Positions 34,675 to 44,263 are shown, numbered from the stretch's first letter. The stretch is DNA of 64,000 nt from Streptomyces sp. DSM 110735 (GCF_016482685.1 NZ_JACYHF010000017.1:82542-146541); one strand, 5' to 3'. The notes: generated from the sequence alone by a model not told the origin. Translations and numbers: made by a program.

Positions 34675-35868
34675 TCAGCCCTTCACGCAGACGAACTGCT
34701 TGAGCTTCGCCACCACTTCGACCAGATCCCGCTGCTGCTCCATCACCTGGTCGATGTTCTTGTAGGCGCCGGGGATCTCGTCGACCACGCCGGAGTCCTT
34801 GCGGCATTCCACGCCCTTGGTCTGGTCCTCCAGGTCCCGGGTGGTGAAGCGGCGCTTGGCGGCGCTGCGGCTCATGCGCCGACCGGCGCCGTGGGACGCG
34901 GAGTTGAAGGCTGCGGTGTTGCCCAGTCCCTTCACGATGTACGAACTCGTCCCCATGGAGCCGGGGATGATGCCGTACTCGCCGGAACCCGCCCGGATCG
35001 CGCCCTTGCGGGTGACGAGCAGGTCCATGCCGTCGTACCGCTCCTCCGCCACGTAGTTGTGGTGGCAGGAGATCTCCGGCTCGAAGACCGGCTTCGCCTT
35101 CTTGAACTCCTTGCGGATGACGTCCTTCAGGAGCGCCATCATCAGCGTGCGGTTGTACTTGGCGTACTCCTGCGCCCAGAACAGGTCGTTGCGGTAGGCG
35201 GCCATCTGCGGGGTGTCCGCGATGAAGACGGCCAGGTCGCGGTCGACCAGCCCCTGGTTGTACGGGAGCTTCTGTGCGACGCCGATGTGGTGTTCGGCCA
35301 GTTCCTTGCCGATGTTGCGGGAGCCGGAGTGCAGAGTGAGCCACACCGAACCCTCGGAATCGAGCAGGAGTTCGATGTAGTGATTTCCGGAGCCCAGCGT
35401 CCCCATCTGAAGAGCCGCCCGCTCGCGGCGGAAGCGGACCGACTCGGCGACCGAGTCGAACCGCGCCCAGAACGCGTCCCATCCGGCGGTCGGCAGCCCG
35501 TGGAAGCGCGCCGGGTCGACGGCGTCGGTGTGCATCCCCCGCCCCACCGGAATCACCCGCTCGATCCGCGACCTGAGCCGCGACAGATCCCCCGGCAGGT
35601 CATTCGCCGTCAGCGACGTCCGCACCGCCGACATCCCGCACCCGATGTCCACCCCCACCGCCGCCGGACACACCGCGTCCCGCATGGCGATGACCGAGCC
35701 GACCGTCGCGCCCTTGCCGTAGTGGACGTCCGGCATGACGGCGAGTCCGCGGACCCAGGGGAGCGTGGCGACGTTCTGGAGCTGGCGCAGGGCGCCGTCC
35801 TCGACGGTGGCGGGGTCTGCCCACATGCGGACGGGCACCCGGGCGCCCGGTATCTCGACGTACGACAT
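34675..35868 (-). CDS. rtcB: RNA-splicing ligase RtcB
   Basis: A 397-residue GTP- and Mn-dependent RNA ligase that joins 2',3'-cyclic phosphate ends to 5'-OH ends. The metal-binding Cys77 is in GVDIGCGM, other ligands lie in GSGNHYIEL and HSGSRNIG, and the histidine nucleotide site is in the HGAGRRMSR region. The family also uses it for RNA repair. No archease gene is adjacent. The start ATG at 35868 follows GAGGAAG. Upstream to 36091 is low in G/C for this genome and includes the small dyad GCCTCAAAAGGC at 35899. Confidence 0.93.
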   Translation of the reverse strand: MSYVEIPGARVPVRMWADPATVEDGALRQLQNVATLPWVRGLAVMPDVHYGKGATVGSVIAMRDAVCPAAVGVDIGCGMSAVRTSLTANDLPGDLSRLRSRIERVIPVGRGMHTDAVDPARFHGLPTAGWDAFWARFDSVAESVRFRRERAALQMGTLGSGNHYIELLLDSEGSVWLTLHSGSRNIGKELAEHHIGVAQKLPYNQGLVDRDLAVFIADTPQMAAYRNDLFWAQEYAKYNRTLMMALLKDVIRKEFKKAKPVFEPEISCHHNYVAEERYDGMDLLVTRKGAIRAGSGEYGIIPGSMGTSSYIVKGLGNTAAFNSASHGAGRRMSRSAAKRRFTTRDLEDQTKGVECRKDSGVVDEIPGAYKNIDQVMEQQRDLVEVVAKLKQFVCVKG

Positions 35869-36091
35869 CTCTTCCTCGTTCCCCCGGTGACGGAAAAAGC
35901 CTCAAAAGGCGCAGAACGCAAAAGCGGCGCCATGGTCGAGAAAAGGGACAAGGGACCGGCGTCCGCGGTGGTGCGTGCGATACACATTGTGTCCAGCAGG
36001 CGCCCCGCCGCGGCAAGCGAATAACCAGCGGGGACACTGGAGCACCGGCGCGCGCACCGCGCCCCGCGTCCCCGTCGAGAGGAGCCCGACC

Positions 36092-36895
36092 GTGCAGCGG
36101 AAGGCCCATGTCATCGGTACCGCCGCCCTCTTCGCGGCGCTGCTGACAGGCTGCACGAGCGGCTCGGACGGAGCGAGTCCGACCGACGACGCCAACCCGG
36201 GCGACGCGGGCACCGCCACCGTCGCCGCCCAGCCCGGCAAGTACCGCAACCTGCCCGAGCCCTGCGGCGCCGTCGGCCACGACACCCTCGCCACGATGCT
36301 CCCCGGCATCCGCCAGATCACCGACCCCGACCAGCGCGACAAGGCGTACCGGGGCGTGCCGGAGCTGACCTACGACACCGACCGCAAGGTGGGCTGCCAC
36401 TGGAAGGTGGAGTCGACCACCGCGACCGACCGCCTCTCGGTGGACTTCGAGCGCGTGGTGTCGTTCGACAACGCGGTCAGCGACGACAACGAGGCGCGCA
36501 AGCTGTTCCAGGGCATGGAGAAGGCCGCCCATCTCCCCGCCCCCGGCACGCCGGGCGGCGAACCCGCGTCCCCCTCCGCCGACCCGAGCGCCACGGCGAG
36601 CCCGGACGCGAGCGCGAACCCCGACCCCTCGGAGACCGCCGCCGACGCCGCCGATCTGCGCCCGCGCGCGCTGCCCGACCTCGGCGACGAGGCGTACCTC
36701 GACGACCAGCTCTCGACCTCCGGCTCGACGTCCGAACCGCGCACCGTGACTGTGGTGTTCCGCACGTCGAACGTCGTCGTCACCCTCGAGTACGAGGAGC
36801 AGCCGATGGTCGTCGGAGCGGTCCCGGACAGCAAGGAAATGCAGGACAGGGCCCGGGATCTGGCCTCTCAACTGGCCGACAAGCTCGACGGCTGA
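36092..36895 (+). CDS. DUF3558-like lipoprotein (first of a pair)
   Basis: A 267-residue lipoprotein. The signal and lipobox are AALFAALLTGC. The domain core begins LPEPCGAVGHDTLATMLPG, with a second cysteine in KVGCHWKVEST, a pair seen in DUF3558 proteins. A 50-residue Pro/Ser/Ala/Asp insert sits in the middle. The end TVVFRTSNVVVTLEYEEQP matches the next gene product. The GTG at 36092 has GAGAGGAGCC upstream; an upstream ATG lacks support. It is probably an envelope protein of unknown role. Confidence 0.8.
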   Translation: MQRKAHVIGTAALFAALLTGCTSGSDGASPTDDANPGDAGTATVAAQPGKYRNLPEPCGAVGHDTLATMLPGIRQITDPDQRDKAYRGVPELTYDTDRKVGCHWKVESTTATDRLSVDFERVVSFDNAVSDDNEARKLFQGMEKAAHLPAPGTPGGEPASPSADPSATASPDASANPDPSETAADAADLRPRALPDLGDEAYLDDQLSTSGSTSEPRTVTVVFRTSNVVVTLEYEEQPMVVGAVPDSKEMQDRARDLASQLADKLDG

Positions 36896-37020
36896 CGCCC
36901 CCTCGCCCGCCCCTTCCGTCACTTCGCGCACGGCGCGAACCGGAAACACACGTCTCCTTCACCGCGTACCGTGACCCCGCAGGAACCCGCACGAACCCGA
37001 GCGTCATGAGTGAAGGAACC

Positions 37021-37932
37021 ATGCAGCGAGCCGTACAGCGAGACGACCGTGCCCACCTCCGAGCCGGGCGCCTGAGCCGCGTTCTGGTGTGCGCGGCCGC
37101 GGTGCCCGCGGTGCTGATCACCGCGGGATGCTCGTCGGACTCCGGCGACTCCGCGAACAAGGACACCCCGACCGCCCAGCGGAGCGCGGGCGGTGACACG
37201 GCGGGCACGTCCTCGCCGGACGCCTCCCCGACGATCGCCCCCGCCGCGTACCAGAAGCTTCCCGACCCCTGCGGTGTGCTGGCCAAGAAGTCGCTGGGCG
37301 ATCTGGTGCCGAAGGCGAAGTCGGGCAAGAAGGGCAAGAGCGACGACACCGCCGCCCGCTCCTCCTGCTCGTGGACCAGCCTGGACGACAACGGCGTCAA
37401 GGGCTCGCAGTTCCGCTGGCTGAGCGTCTCCCTGCTGCGCTTCGACTCCGACGCGGCGCGTGGCAGCGGCAACGACCAGGCGCACTCGTACTACACCCAG
37501 CAGCTCACCGACGCCCAGCACGTCTCGGGCGCGAAGGGCACCAAGTCGCAGCCGGTGACCGGCACGGGCGACGAGGCGACGGCGGTGCGCTACGACCTGA
37601 AGAAGAAGGAAGGCGCCTTCAAGCAGCAGACGGTGGTCGCCCGAGTCCAGAATGTGGTCGTCACGCTCGACTACAACGGCGCGGGTCTGGCGGGCGAGAA
37701 GACGCCGGACGCCGACGACCTGACGAAGGACGCCGAGAAGGCGGCGAAGGAAGTCATCGCCTCCGTCTCCGCCGCCAACGGCCGTGGTCAGACGGCGGGT
37801 TCGGGCGACGACGGCTCCGCCTCCCCGTCGCGGAAGCCGTCCGGAAAGGCGTCCGCCTCGCCCTCCGGCAAGGCGTCCAAGTCCGCCTCCCCCAGCGCCT
37901 CGGCGTCCGAGAAGGACGACAAGAAGAGCTGA
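37021..37932 (+). CDS. DUF3558-like lipoprotein (second of a pair)
   Basis: A 303-residue paralogue of the preceding gene product. Shared features are the lipobox (VLITAGC), LPDPCGVLAKKSLGDLVP against LPEPCGAVGHDTLATMLP, SSCSWTS for the second cysteine, and VARVQNVVVTLDYNGA. It differs by a long Ser/Lys/Ala-rich C-terminal tail of about 55 residues. The ATG at 37021 has GAAGGA 4 to 5 bases upstream; another ATG lies at 37006. The two genes are 125 bases apart and probably arose by duplication. Confidence 0.8.
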   Translation: MQRAVQRDDRAHLRAGRLSRVLVCAAAVPAVLITAGCSSDSGDSANKDTPTAQRSAGGDTAGTSSPDASPTIAPAAYQKLPDPCGVLAKKSLGDLVPKAKSGKKGKSDDTAARSSCSWTSLDDNGVKGSQFRWLSVSLLRFDSDAARGSGNDQAHSYYTQQLTDAQHVSGAKGTKSQPVTGTGDEATAVRYDLKKKEGAFKQQTVVARVQNVVVTLDYNGAGLAGEKTPDADDLTKDAEKAAKEVIASVSAANGRGQTAGSGDDGSASPSRKPSGKASASPSGKASKSASPSASASEKDDKKS

Positions 37933-38004
37933 CCGGCACCACGTTCGGCGTACACGTGTGCCACCCTGTTGCGCGCAACAACACGTAACGGGAGGGGAGT
38001 ACGG

Positions 38005-39261
38005 GTGGCCGCGCCACTTCAGCTCACTCGGATGCACCGCGTACTCATCGGCGTGGTCGTGGCCGGCGCTCTGATCATCGCCGGTATCGGCTTCGCCGGT
38101 TCGTACGCGGCCGTCCGCGCACTGGCCCTGAAGAAGGGCTTCGGGAACTTCTCCTATGTGTTCCCGGTCGGCATCGACGCGGGCATCTGTGTGCTGCTCG
38201 CGCTCGACCTGCTGCTGACCTGGATGCGCATCCCCTTCCCGATGCTGCGCCAGACGGCCTGGCTGCTCACGGCGGCCACCATCGCCTTCAACGGCGCCGC
38301 CGCGTGGCCGGACCCGCTGGGCGTCGGGATGCACGCGGTGATCCCGATCCTCTTCGTGGTCTCGGTGGAGGCGGCACGGCACGCGGTCGGGCGGATCGCG
38401 GACATCACCGCGGACAAGCACATGGAGGGCGTGCGCATCACGCGCTGGCTGCTCTCCCCGGTGCCGACGTTCCTGCTGTGGCGGCGGATGAAGCTGTGGG
38501 AGCTGCGCTCCTACGAGCAGGTCATCAAGCTGGAGCAGGAACGTCTCGTCTACCAGGCGCGCCTGCGCTCCCGCTTCGGTCGCGCCTGGCGCCGCAAGGC
38601 GCCCGTGGAGTCCCTGATGCCGCTGCGCCTGGCGCGCTACGGCGTCCCCCTCGCGGAGACCGCCCCGGCGGGTCTCGCGGCGGCGGGCATCGAGGCGGTG
38701 CTGGCTCCGCCGGTTCCGGTACTGCCCCAGCGCGTCGAACTCCAGGCGGCTCCGGTACCTGCCGAGGCTCCTGTCCAGCCCGCTTCCGCACCCGGCGAAC
38801 AACCGCAGCCGCAGGCTCCGGAGGGTGCGGACGAAAGCAGCCCCTGGTTCCACACGCCCCCGCGCGACATCGACTACCACGGCGGTTACGACCCGACCTT
38901 CGAACCCGGTCCCGATCCTCAGTACTTCCCCGAGGAACAGTACGAGGAGTGGTACGAGGAGCAGCCGCCCGAGCAGTTCCAGCAGCCGTCGCCGGAGGAA
39001 ACCGGGAGCTTCCCCATCCCGGTCGGCCCCAACCGGACCCGCGAACTGGGCGAGGGCGGCGGTCTCCCGGAGCCGGACGAGGAGGACCTCTACCAGGTCT
39101 TCCGGCAGTCGATAGACGGCAGTTACCCGACGGGTCCGATGCTCGCCGAGGACATACAGGCCACGTTCGGCGTGACCATCGACCCCAATGACGCGAAGGT
39201 GCTGGCCGAGCGCTTCCAGCAGCGTCACTTGAAGCAGATGGAAGAGGACCACATCGCCTGA
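38005..39261 (+). CDS. DUF2637-containing membrane protein
   Basis: A 418-residue protein. Residues 10-140 contain four hydrophobic segments (RVLIGVVVAGALIIAGIGFA, VGIDAGICVLLALDLLL, QTAWLLTAATIAFNGAAAW, VIPILFVVSVEAA), the DUF2637 part. Next comes a basic helical region, then about 100 residues rich in Pro, Glu, Gln and Tyr. The final 60 residues (LPEPDEEDLYQVFRQSID) look like a small DNA-binding or partner domain. Some DUF2637 proteins act in plasmid spread or sporulation. The GTG at 38005 has GGAGGGGAG upstream. A strong terminator follows the stop. Confidence 0.8.
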   Translation: MAAPLQLTRMHRVLIGVVVAGALIIAGIGFAGSYAAVRALALKKGFGNFSYVFPVGIDAGICVLLALDLLLTWMRIPFPMLRQTAWLLTAATIAFNGAAAWPDPLGVGMHAVIPILFVVSVEAARHAVGRIADITADKHMEGVRITRWLLSPVPTFLLWRRMKLWELRSYEQVIKLEQERLVYQARLRSRFGRAWRRKAPVESLMPLRLARYGVPLAETAPAGLAAAGIEAVLAPPVPVLPQRVELQAAPVPAEAPVQPASAPGEQPQPQAPEGADESSPWFHTPPRDIDYHGGYDPTFEPGPDPQYFPEEQYEEWYEEQPPEQFQQPSPEETGSFPIPVGPNRTRELGEGGGLPEPDEEDLYQVFRQSIDGSYPTGPMLAEDIQATFGVTIDPNDAKVLAERFQQRHLKQMEEDHIA

Positions 39262-39281
39262 CGCGCTGCACGCATACGCAG

Positions 39282-39314
39282 AGGGGGCGCCCGGTACGAC
39301 ACCGGGCGCCCCCT
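39282..39314. terminator. Bidirectional terminator
   Basis: A perfect 14-bp stem (AGGGGGCGCCCGGT and complement) with loop ACGAC lies between convergent DUF2637 and lysS genes, 20 bases after one stop and 15 before the other. Confidence 0.88.
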
Positions 39315-39329
39315 CCTACGTAACGCGAC

Positions 39330-41102
39330 CTACTCCCCGAGCAGGGCCCGCACCCGCTCCTGCCCCACCGCAAGCAGCAGCGTGGGCAGACGCGGACCGG
39401 TGTCGCGGCCGACGAGCAGGTGGTACAGCAGGGCGAAGAAGGTCCGCTGGGCGGTCTTGATCTCCGGCGGCAGCTCCTTGGCGGTGGCGTCGGCGGAGAA
39501 TCCCGCGCGCACCTTCGGGACGCCGTAGACCAGGTGGGTCAGACCGTCCAGGGACCAGTTGTCCGCGAGTCCGTCGACCAGCAGGCGCAGCGACTCGCGC
39601 CCCTCCTCGTCCAGCGACTTCAGCAGCTCGGCGTCCGGCTCCTCGCGCACGATGGTGCGCTGGTCGGCGGGGACGTAGGTGTTGATCCACGCCTCCGCCT
39701 TGTCGTACCGGGGGCGGGCGTCCGCGAGGTCGGTGATCGGGTTCGCCGGGTCCAGCTCGGACAGGATGCGCAGCGCCTGGTCCTGATGACCCGCGGTGAT
39801 GTCCGCGACCGAGGCGAGCGTGCGGTACGGCAGCGGGCGCGGGGTCTTCGGCAGCTCACCGGCGGCGGTGCCGACGGCGCGGGTGTACGCGGCGACGTCA
39901 CCGGGGAGCGCGGAGCCTCCCCCAGTGCCAATGGCCTGGGAGGTGCCCCCAGCCACCTTGCCCGCGAGCTTGTCCCACTCGTCGTAGAGCCGCTGGATCT
40001 CCTGGTCGAAGGCGATCTTGAAGGACTGGTTGGGACGGCGGCGGGCGTACAGCCAGCGCAGGAGCTGCGGCTCCATGATCTTCAGCGCGTCGCCCGGGGT
40101 GGGCACGCCACCGCGCGAGGACGACATCTTGGCCATGCCGGAGATGCCGACGAACGCGTACATCGGACCGATGGGCTGCTTGCCCTCGAAGATGCCGACG
40201 ATCTGCCCGCCGACCTGGAAGGAGGAGCCCGGCGAGGAGTGGTCGACACCGGAGGGCTCGAAGATCACGCCCTCGTACGCCCAGCGCATCGGCCAGTCGA
40301 CCTTCCACACCAGCTTGCCCCGGTTGAACTCGCTCAGCCGGACCGTCTCGCCGAACCCGCACGCGGTGCAGGTGTACGACAGCTCGGTGGTGTCGTCGTC
40401 GTAGGAGGTGACGGTGGTGAGGTCCTTGCCGCACTCGCCGCAGTACGGCTTGTACGGGAAGTATCCGGCGGAGCCGGAGCTGCCGTCGTCCTCGGCGGCG
40501 GCGCCGGAACCCTCCTCCGCCTCCAGCTCTGCCTCGTCGACCGCCTTCTGCTGCGGCTTCTTGCCCGGCGCCTTCTTGGTGCGGTACTGGTCGAGGATCG
40601 CGTCGATGTCACCGCGGTGCTTCATCGCGTGCAGGATCTGCTCGCGGTAGACGCCCGAGGTGTACTGCGCGGTCTGGCTGATCCCGTCGAACTCCACGCC
40701 CAGCTCGGCGAGCGCCTCCACCATGGCGGACTTGAAGTGCTCCGCCCAGTTCGGGAACGCGGAGCCCTTCGGCGCCGGGACCGAGGTCAGCGGCTTGCCG
40801 ATGTGCTCGGCCCAGGACTCGTCGACGCCCGCGATGCCGGCCGGCACCTTGCGGTAGCGGTCGTAGTCGTCCCAGGAGATCAGATGGCGGACCTGGTACC
40901 CGCGGCGGCGGATCTCGTCCGCGACCAGGTGCGGGGTCATGACCTCACGCAGGTTGCCCAGGTGGATCGGGCCGGACGGCGAGAGCCCGGAGGCGACGAC
41001 GACCGGTTTGCCCGGAGCCCGACGCTCCGACTCCTCGATGACGTCATCCGCGAAACGGGAGACCCAGTCGGTGGTCTCGCTGCTCTGAGCCACGATCGGC
41101 AC
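39330..41102 (-). CDS. lysS: Lysine--tRNA ligase, class I
   Basis: A 590-residue class I (archaeal-type) lysyl-tRNA synthetase. The HIGH-like motif is GPIHLGN, the KMSKS-like loop is AKMSSSRGG, and a zinc cluster reads CGECG and CTACG. Streptomyces also has class II enzymes, so this may be the second copy. A GTG at 41093 fits the AGAGGA ribosome site better (10-base gap) than the GTG at 41102 (1-base gap); 41102 keeps the PIVAQ N-terminus I recall from homologues. A palindromic 39-base element is inserted in frame around residues 384-396. The gene is divergent from argS, with 132 bases between. Confidence 0.93.
   Translation of the reverse strand: MPIVAQSSETTDWVSRFADDVIEESERRAPGKPVVVASGLSPSGPIHLGNLREVMTPHLVADEIRRRGYQVRHLISWDDYDRYRKVPAGIAGVDESWAEHIGKPLTSVPAPKGSAFPNWAEHFKSAMVEALAELGVEFDGISQTAQYTSGVYREQILHAMKHRGDIDAILDQYRTKKAPGKKPQQKAVDEAELEAEEGSGAAAEDDGSSGSAGYFPYKPYCGECGKDLTTVTSYDDDTTELSYTCTACGFGETVRLSEFNRGKLVWKVDWPMRWAYEGVIFEPSGVDHSSPGSSFQVGGQIVGIFEGKQPIGPMYAFVGISGMAKMSSSRGGVPTPGDALKIMEPQLLRWLYARRRPNQSFKIAFDQEIQRLYDEWDKLAGKVAGGTSQAIGTGGGSALPGDVAAYTRAVGTAAGELPKTPRPLPYRTLASVADITAGHQDQALRILSELDPANPITDLADARPRYDKAEAWINTYVPADQRTIVREEPDAELLKSLDEEGRESLRLLVDGLADNWSLDGLTHLVYGVPKVRAGFSADATAKELPPEIKTAQRTFFALLYHLLVGRDTGPRLPTLLLAVGQERVRALLGE
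39914..39952 (-). repeat. In-frame palindromic insertion inside lysS
   Basis: On the coding strand this reads from GGGGGCACCTCCCAGG to GGGGGAGGCTCC, an imperfect palindrome of about 39 bases. It encodes GGTSQAIGTGGGS, a Gly/Ser/Thr-rich loop. The same type of sequence (GGGGGCACCTCCC...GGGGGAG) is scattered between genes in many Streptomyces chromosomes, so I read it as a mobile or dispersed palindrome that landed in frame. Confidence 0.65.
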
Positions 41103-41234
41103 GTCCTCTTTTTCCGAGTTCTGTGAGTGACCGCTCCATTCTCCCAGGCACTGCCTCGTTCGCGAAAACCCCTTTACCCCCCATGAGAGACTGAGCGTGT
41201 CTATCCGTCCCACGAGGAGAACGGCTCCCACTCC

Positions 41235-43016
41235 ATGACCTCGGTCACGTCGCTCACCGATCTCGTCAACCAGCGCCTCGCGAACGCCCTCGCTTCCTCC
41301 CTCCCGGAAGCCGACGGAGCCGACCCGCTGCTGCGACGAAGCGACCGGGCCGACTACCAGGCCAACGGGATCCTGGCGCTCGCCAAGAAGGCGAAGGCGA
41401 ACCCGCGCGAGCTGGCGACCGAGGTCGTCTCCCGGGTCGCCACGGGTGACGTGATCGCGGACGTCGAGGTCTCGGGTCCCGGCTTCCTCAACATCTCCGT
41501 GGCGGACGGCGCGATCACGAAGAACCTGGCCGCGCGGTACGCGGACGACACGGGGCGCCTCGGTGTCCCGCTCGCCGCCCACCCGGGCACCACGGTGATC
41601 GACTACGCCCAGCCGAACGTGGCCAAGGAGATGCACGTCGGTCATCTGCGCTCGGCGGTCATCGGCGACTCGGTCGTCCGGCTGCTGGAGTTCACCGGCG
41701 AGAAGGTGGTCCGCCGCCACCACATCGGCGACTGGGGCACCCAGTTCGGCATGCTCATCCAGTACCTGGAGGAGCACCCGCACGAGCTGGACCACAAGGA
41801 GTCCGCGGTCTCCGAGGTCACCGAGGCTTCCGGCGAGGAGGCCATGTCCAACCTGAACCGTCTCTACAAGGCGGCGCGGGTGCTCTTCGACTCCGACGAG
41901 GAGTTCAAGACGCGCGCCCGCCGCCGGGTGGTCGACCTCCAGGCGGGCGACCCGGCGACGCTGGCCATGTGGCAGCGGTTCGTCGACGAGTCGAAGATCT
42001 ACTTCTACTCCGTCTTCGACAAGCTGGACATGGAGATCCGCGACGCGGACGTGGTCGGCGAGTCCGGCTACAACGACATGCTGGCCGAGACCTGCCGCCT
42101 CCTGGAGGAGTCCGGCGTCGCGGTCCGCTCCGAGGGCGCGCTGTGCGTGTTCTTCGACGACGTCAAGGGTCCCGACGGGCAGCCCGTCCCCCTGATCGTC
42201 CAGAAGTCCGACGGCGGCTACGGCTACGCGGCGACCGACCTCTCCGCGATCCGCGACCGCGTCTTCCACCTCAAGGCGAACACCCTGCTCTACGTGGTGG
42301 ACGCCCGCCAGGCCCTGCACTTCAAGATGGTCTTCGAGACCGCCCGCCGCGCAGGCTGGCTCGGCGACGACGTGCACGCGGTCCAGCTCGCCTTCGGCAC
42401 GGTCCTCGGCAAGGACGGCAAGCCGTTCAAGACGCGTGAGGGCGAGACGGTGCGGCTGGTGGACCTGCTGGACGAGGCGGTCGACCGTGCGGCGGCGGTC
42501 GTGCGCGAGAAGGCGCAGGACCTCTCCGAGGAGGAGATCGCCGAGCGCGGCGCCCAGGTGGGCATCGGCGCGGTGAAGTACGCGGACCTGTCGACCTCGG
42601 CGAACCGGGACTACAAGTTCGACCTGGACCAGATGGTCTCGCTCAACGGCGACACCTCGGTGTACCTGCAGTACGCGTACGCCCGTATCCAGTCCATCCT
42701 GCGCAAGGCGGGCGAGGTCCGCCCCGTGGCTCACCCCGAGCTGGAACTGACCGGGGCGGAGCGGGCGTTGGGCCTGCACGCCGACTCCTTCGGCGAGGTC
42801 GCCGCGGAGGCGGCGGCGGAGTACGCCCCGCACAAGCTGGCCGCGTACCTGTACCAGCTCGCCTCCCTGTACACCTCCTTCTACGACAAGTGCCCGGTCC
42901 TGAAGGCAGAGACGCCCGCCCAGGTGGAGAACCGCCTCTTCCTGTGCGACGTCACCGCCCGCACTCTGCACCAGGGCATGTCCCTTCTCGGCATCCGCAC
43001 GCCCGAGAAGCTCTGA
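41235..43016 (+). CDS. argS: Arginine--tRNA ligase
   Basis: A 593-residue class I synthetase that charges tRNA-Arg. The HIGH motif is HVGHLRS, the Arg-binding region EMHVGHL..., and the anticodon-binding helical end includes YLYQLASLYTSFYDKCPVL. A canonical KMSK is absent and replaced by GKDGKPFKTR, as in many ArgS enzymes. Length is typical. GAGGAG lies about 14 bases before the ATG. The gene ends at a strong hairpin. Confidence 0.96.
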   Translation: MTSVTSLTDLVNQRLANALASSLPEADGADPLLRRSDRADYQANGILALAKKAKANPRELATEVVSRVATGDVIADVEVSGPGFLNISVADGAITKNLAARYADDTGRLGVPLAAHPGTTVIDYAQPNVAKEMHVGHLRSAVIGDSVVRLLEFTGEKVVRRHHIGDWGTQFGMLIQYLEEHPHELDHKESAVSEVTEASGEEAMSNLNRLYKAARVLFDSDEEFKTRARRRVVDLQAGDPATLAMWQRFVDESKIYFYSVFDKLDMEIRDADVVGESGYNDMLAETCRLLEESGVAVRSEGALCVFFDDVKGPDGQPVPLIVQKSDGGYGYAATDLSAIRDRVFHLKANTLLYVVDARQALHFKMVFETARRAGWLGDDVHAVQLAFGTVLGKDGKPFKTREGETVRLVDLLDEAVDRAAAVVREKAQDLSEEEIAERGAQVGIGAVKYADLSTSANRDYKFDLDQMVSLNGDTSVYLQYAYARIQSILRKAGEVRPVAHPELELTGAERALGLHADSFGEVAAEAAAEYAPHKLAAYLYQLASLYTSFYDKCPVLKAETPAQVENRLFLCDVTARTLHQGMSLLGIRTPEKL

Positions 43017-43033
43017 CGGCGAACGCCTGGAGG

Positions 43034-43061
43034 GCGGTGGGGAGTTGCTGCTCCCCACCGC
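43034..43061. terminator. Bidirectional terminator
   Basis: A perfect 11-bp stem GCGGTGGGGAG with its complement and a 6-base loop lies between convergent argS and the next gene, whose stop is 3 bases away. Confidence 0.85.
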
Positions 43062-43063
43062 GC

Positions 43064-44263
43064 TCAGGAGCGGGTGGTCCGCCCGCAGCCGCCGTCCCGC
43101 ACGTCCTTCATGGACTCCTTGCGGCTGTACGGGTCGTGGGCGTCGCCGCGGGCCGGGGTGCCGGTGGGGGTGGCGCCGGGGAAGATCGGGTGGAGGTAGC
43201 CGTCAAAGACGCCGCACTCGTTGTTGTAGGTGCGCGTCGCGACCGAGCCGATCGACAGCTTGCCCTTCACGGTGTCCCACTTGGCCGGATCGTGCAGCAT
43301 CGTCGTCACGTCGCGGCGGACGATGGAGCGGGCCACCCGGTCGTCGCCGGGGGCGCGGTGGGCGAGCGGGTAGACGAAGGTGTAGTCCGCGTGGACCTTC
43401 ACCTCGCCGGGCCGCCCCGCCTCGAAGGAGAGGTGCCCGCGCACCTTGACCACGTCACCGGCGAGCCGCACCCGCGCCGGGTCGAAGCGGCTGACGTAGG
43501 TGACGGGGTCGTGCTCGGCGTCCGGGTCGCGCAGCGAGCGCCGGAGTTCCGGGAGTGTCCTCGGCTGCTCGGGGTCGAGCAGCGCCAGCGCCTTGTCGGG
43601 CTGTCCGCCGCGCAGGACCGCCGGATCGAGGCTGGTCTCGACGAGGAACTCCTTGGTGCGCCGCAGCGCGAGCGCCACGTCGGCTTCGCCGAGCCCGGCG
43701 ACCGCCTTCGCGGCAGGCAGCTCGATCGCGTCCGCGCCCTCGTCCCAGACCAGCGCGGGCGATCCGCGGAAGGGGTGGTCGAGCGTCGCCGTCCCGGAGA
43801 CGGCACCGGGGGCGTCGCTGGGCAGCGCCGTCTCGGCGGGCAGCGGCGAGGGCGCGTCACCTGCGGACGAGCGGACCCCGGGGATGTGGTCGAGGAGCAG
43901 CGAGGGGCGTACGGCGACCAGACAGACCGCCGCGACCAGCAGCACCCCCAGCACCGACCAGAGCGGCTTGCGCGGAGCCCCGCCCCGCTTCTCCCGCACC
44001 GCGGGTCCGGTACGCCAGCCGGGAGGCTCCGCGGGCTGAGCCGCCTTGCGGCGACGGCCGAACCGCCGGTCGGCGGCGGCTTCCCGCTCCCCCTCCTCGC
44101 GCAACCGCCGCGCCACCATCCGCGCCCGCGCCGACGGCTCCTTCGGGGCGGGCGGTCCGCCGCCCTCGACCGTGTCGCGCAGGAACGTGTCCCACTGATC
44201 GTCGGATATGGCCGCGGGCTCGCCGGAATCGTCGGGCCGTTCGGGGGGCGGAGCGGTGGACAC
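43064..44263 (-). CDS. Membrane-anchored protein of unknown function, 399 aa
   Basis: Not assigned. A 100-residue charged cytoplasmic part (SDDQWDTFLRDTVEG, ARMVARRLREEGERE) precedes one membrane helix (LWSVLGVLLVAAVCLVAV) at about 105-125. The external part of about 270 residues holds RRTKEFLVETSLDPAVLRGG, YVSRFDPARVRLAGD and VHADYTFVYPLAHRAPG, a mixed beta domain that looks conserved in actinobacteria. Its place between argS and hemB recurs in streptomycetes as I remember. No enzyme motif is evident. The ATG at 44263 is clear. Confidence 0.7.
   Translation of the reverse strand: MSTAPPPERPDDSGEPAAISDDQWDTFLRDTVEGGGPPAPKEPSARARMVARRLREEGEREAAADRRFGRRRKAAQPAEPPGWRTGPAVREKRGGAPRKPLWSVLGVLLVAAVCLVAVRPSLLLDHIPGVRSSAGDAPSPLPAETALPSDAPGAVSGTATLDHPFRGSPALVWDEGADAIELPAAKAVAGLGEADVALALRRTKEFLVETSLDPAVLRGGQPDKALALLDPEQPRTLPELRRSLRDPDAEHDPVTYVSRFDPARVRLAGDVVKVRGHLSFEAGRPGEVKVHADYTFVYPLAHRAPGDDRVARSIVRRDVTTMLHDPAKWDTVKGKLSIGSVATRTYNNECGVFDGYLHPIFPGATPTGTPARGDAHDPYSRKESMKDVRDGGCGRTTRS

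Noticed and set aside
39902..39960. lysS as a pseudogene because of the insertion
   Set aside because: The insertion keeps the frame and all synthetase motifs are present.
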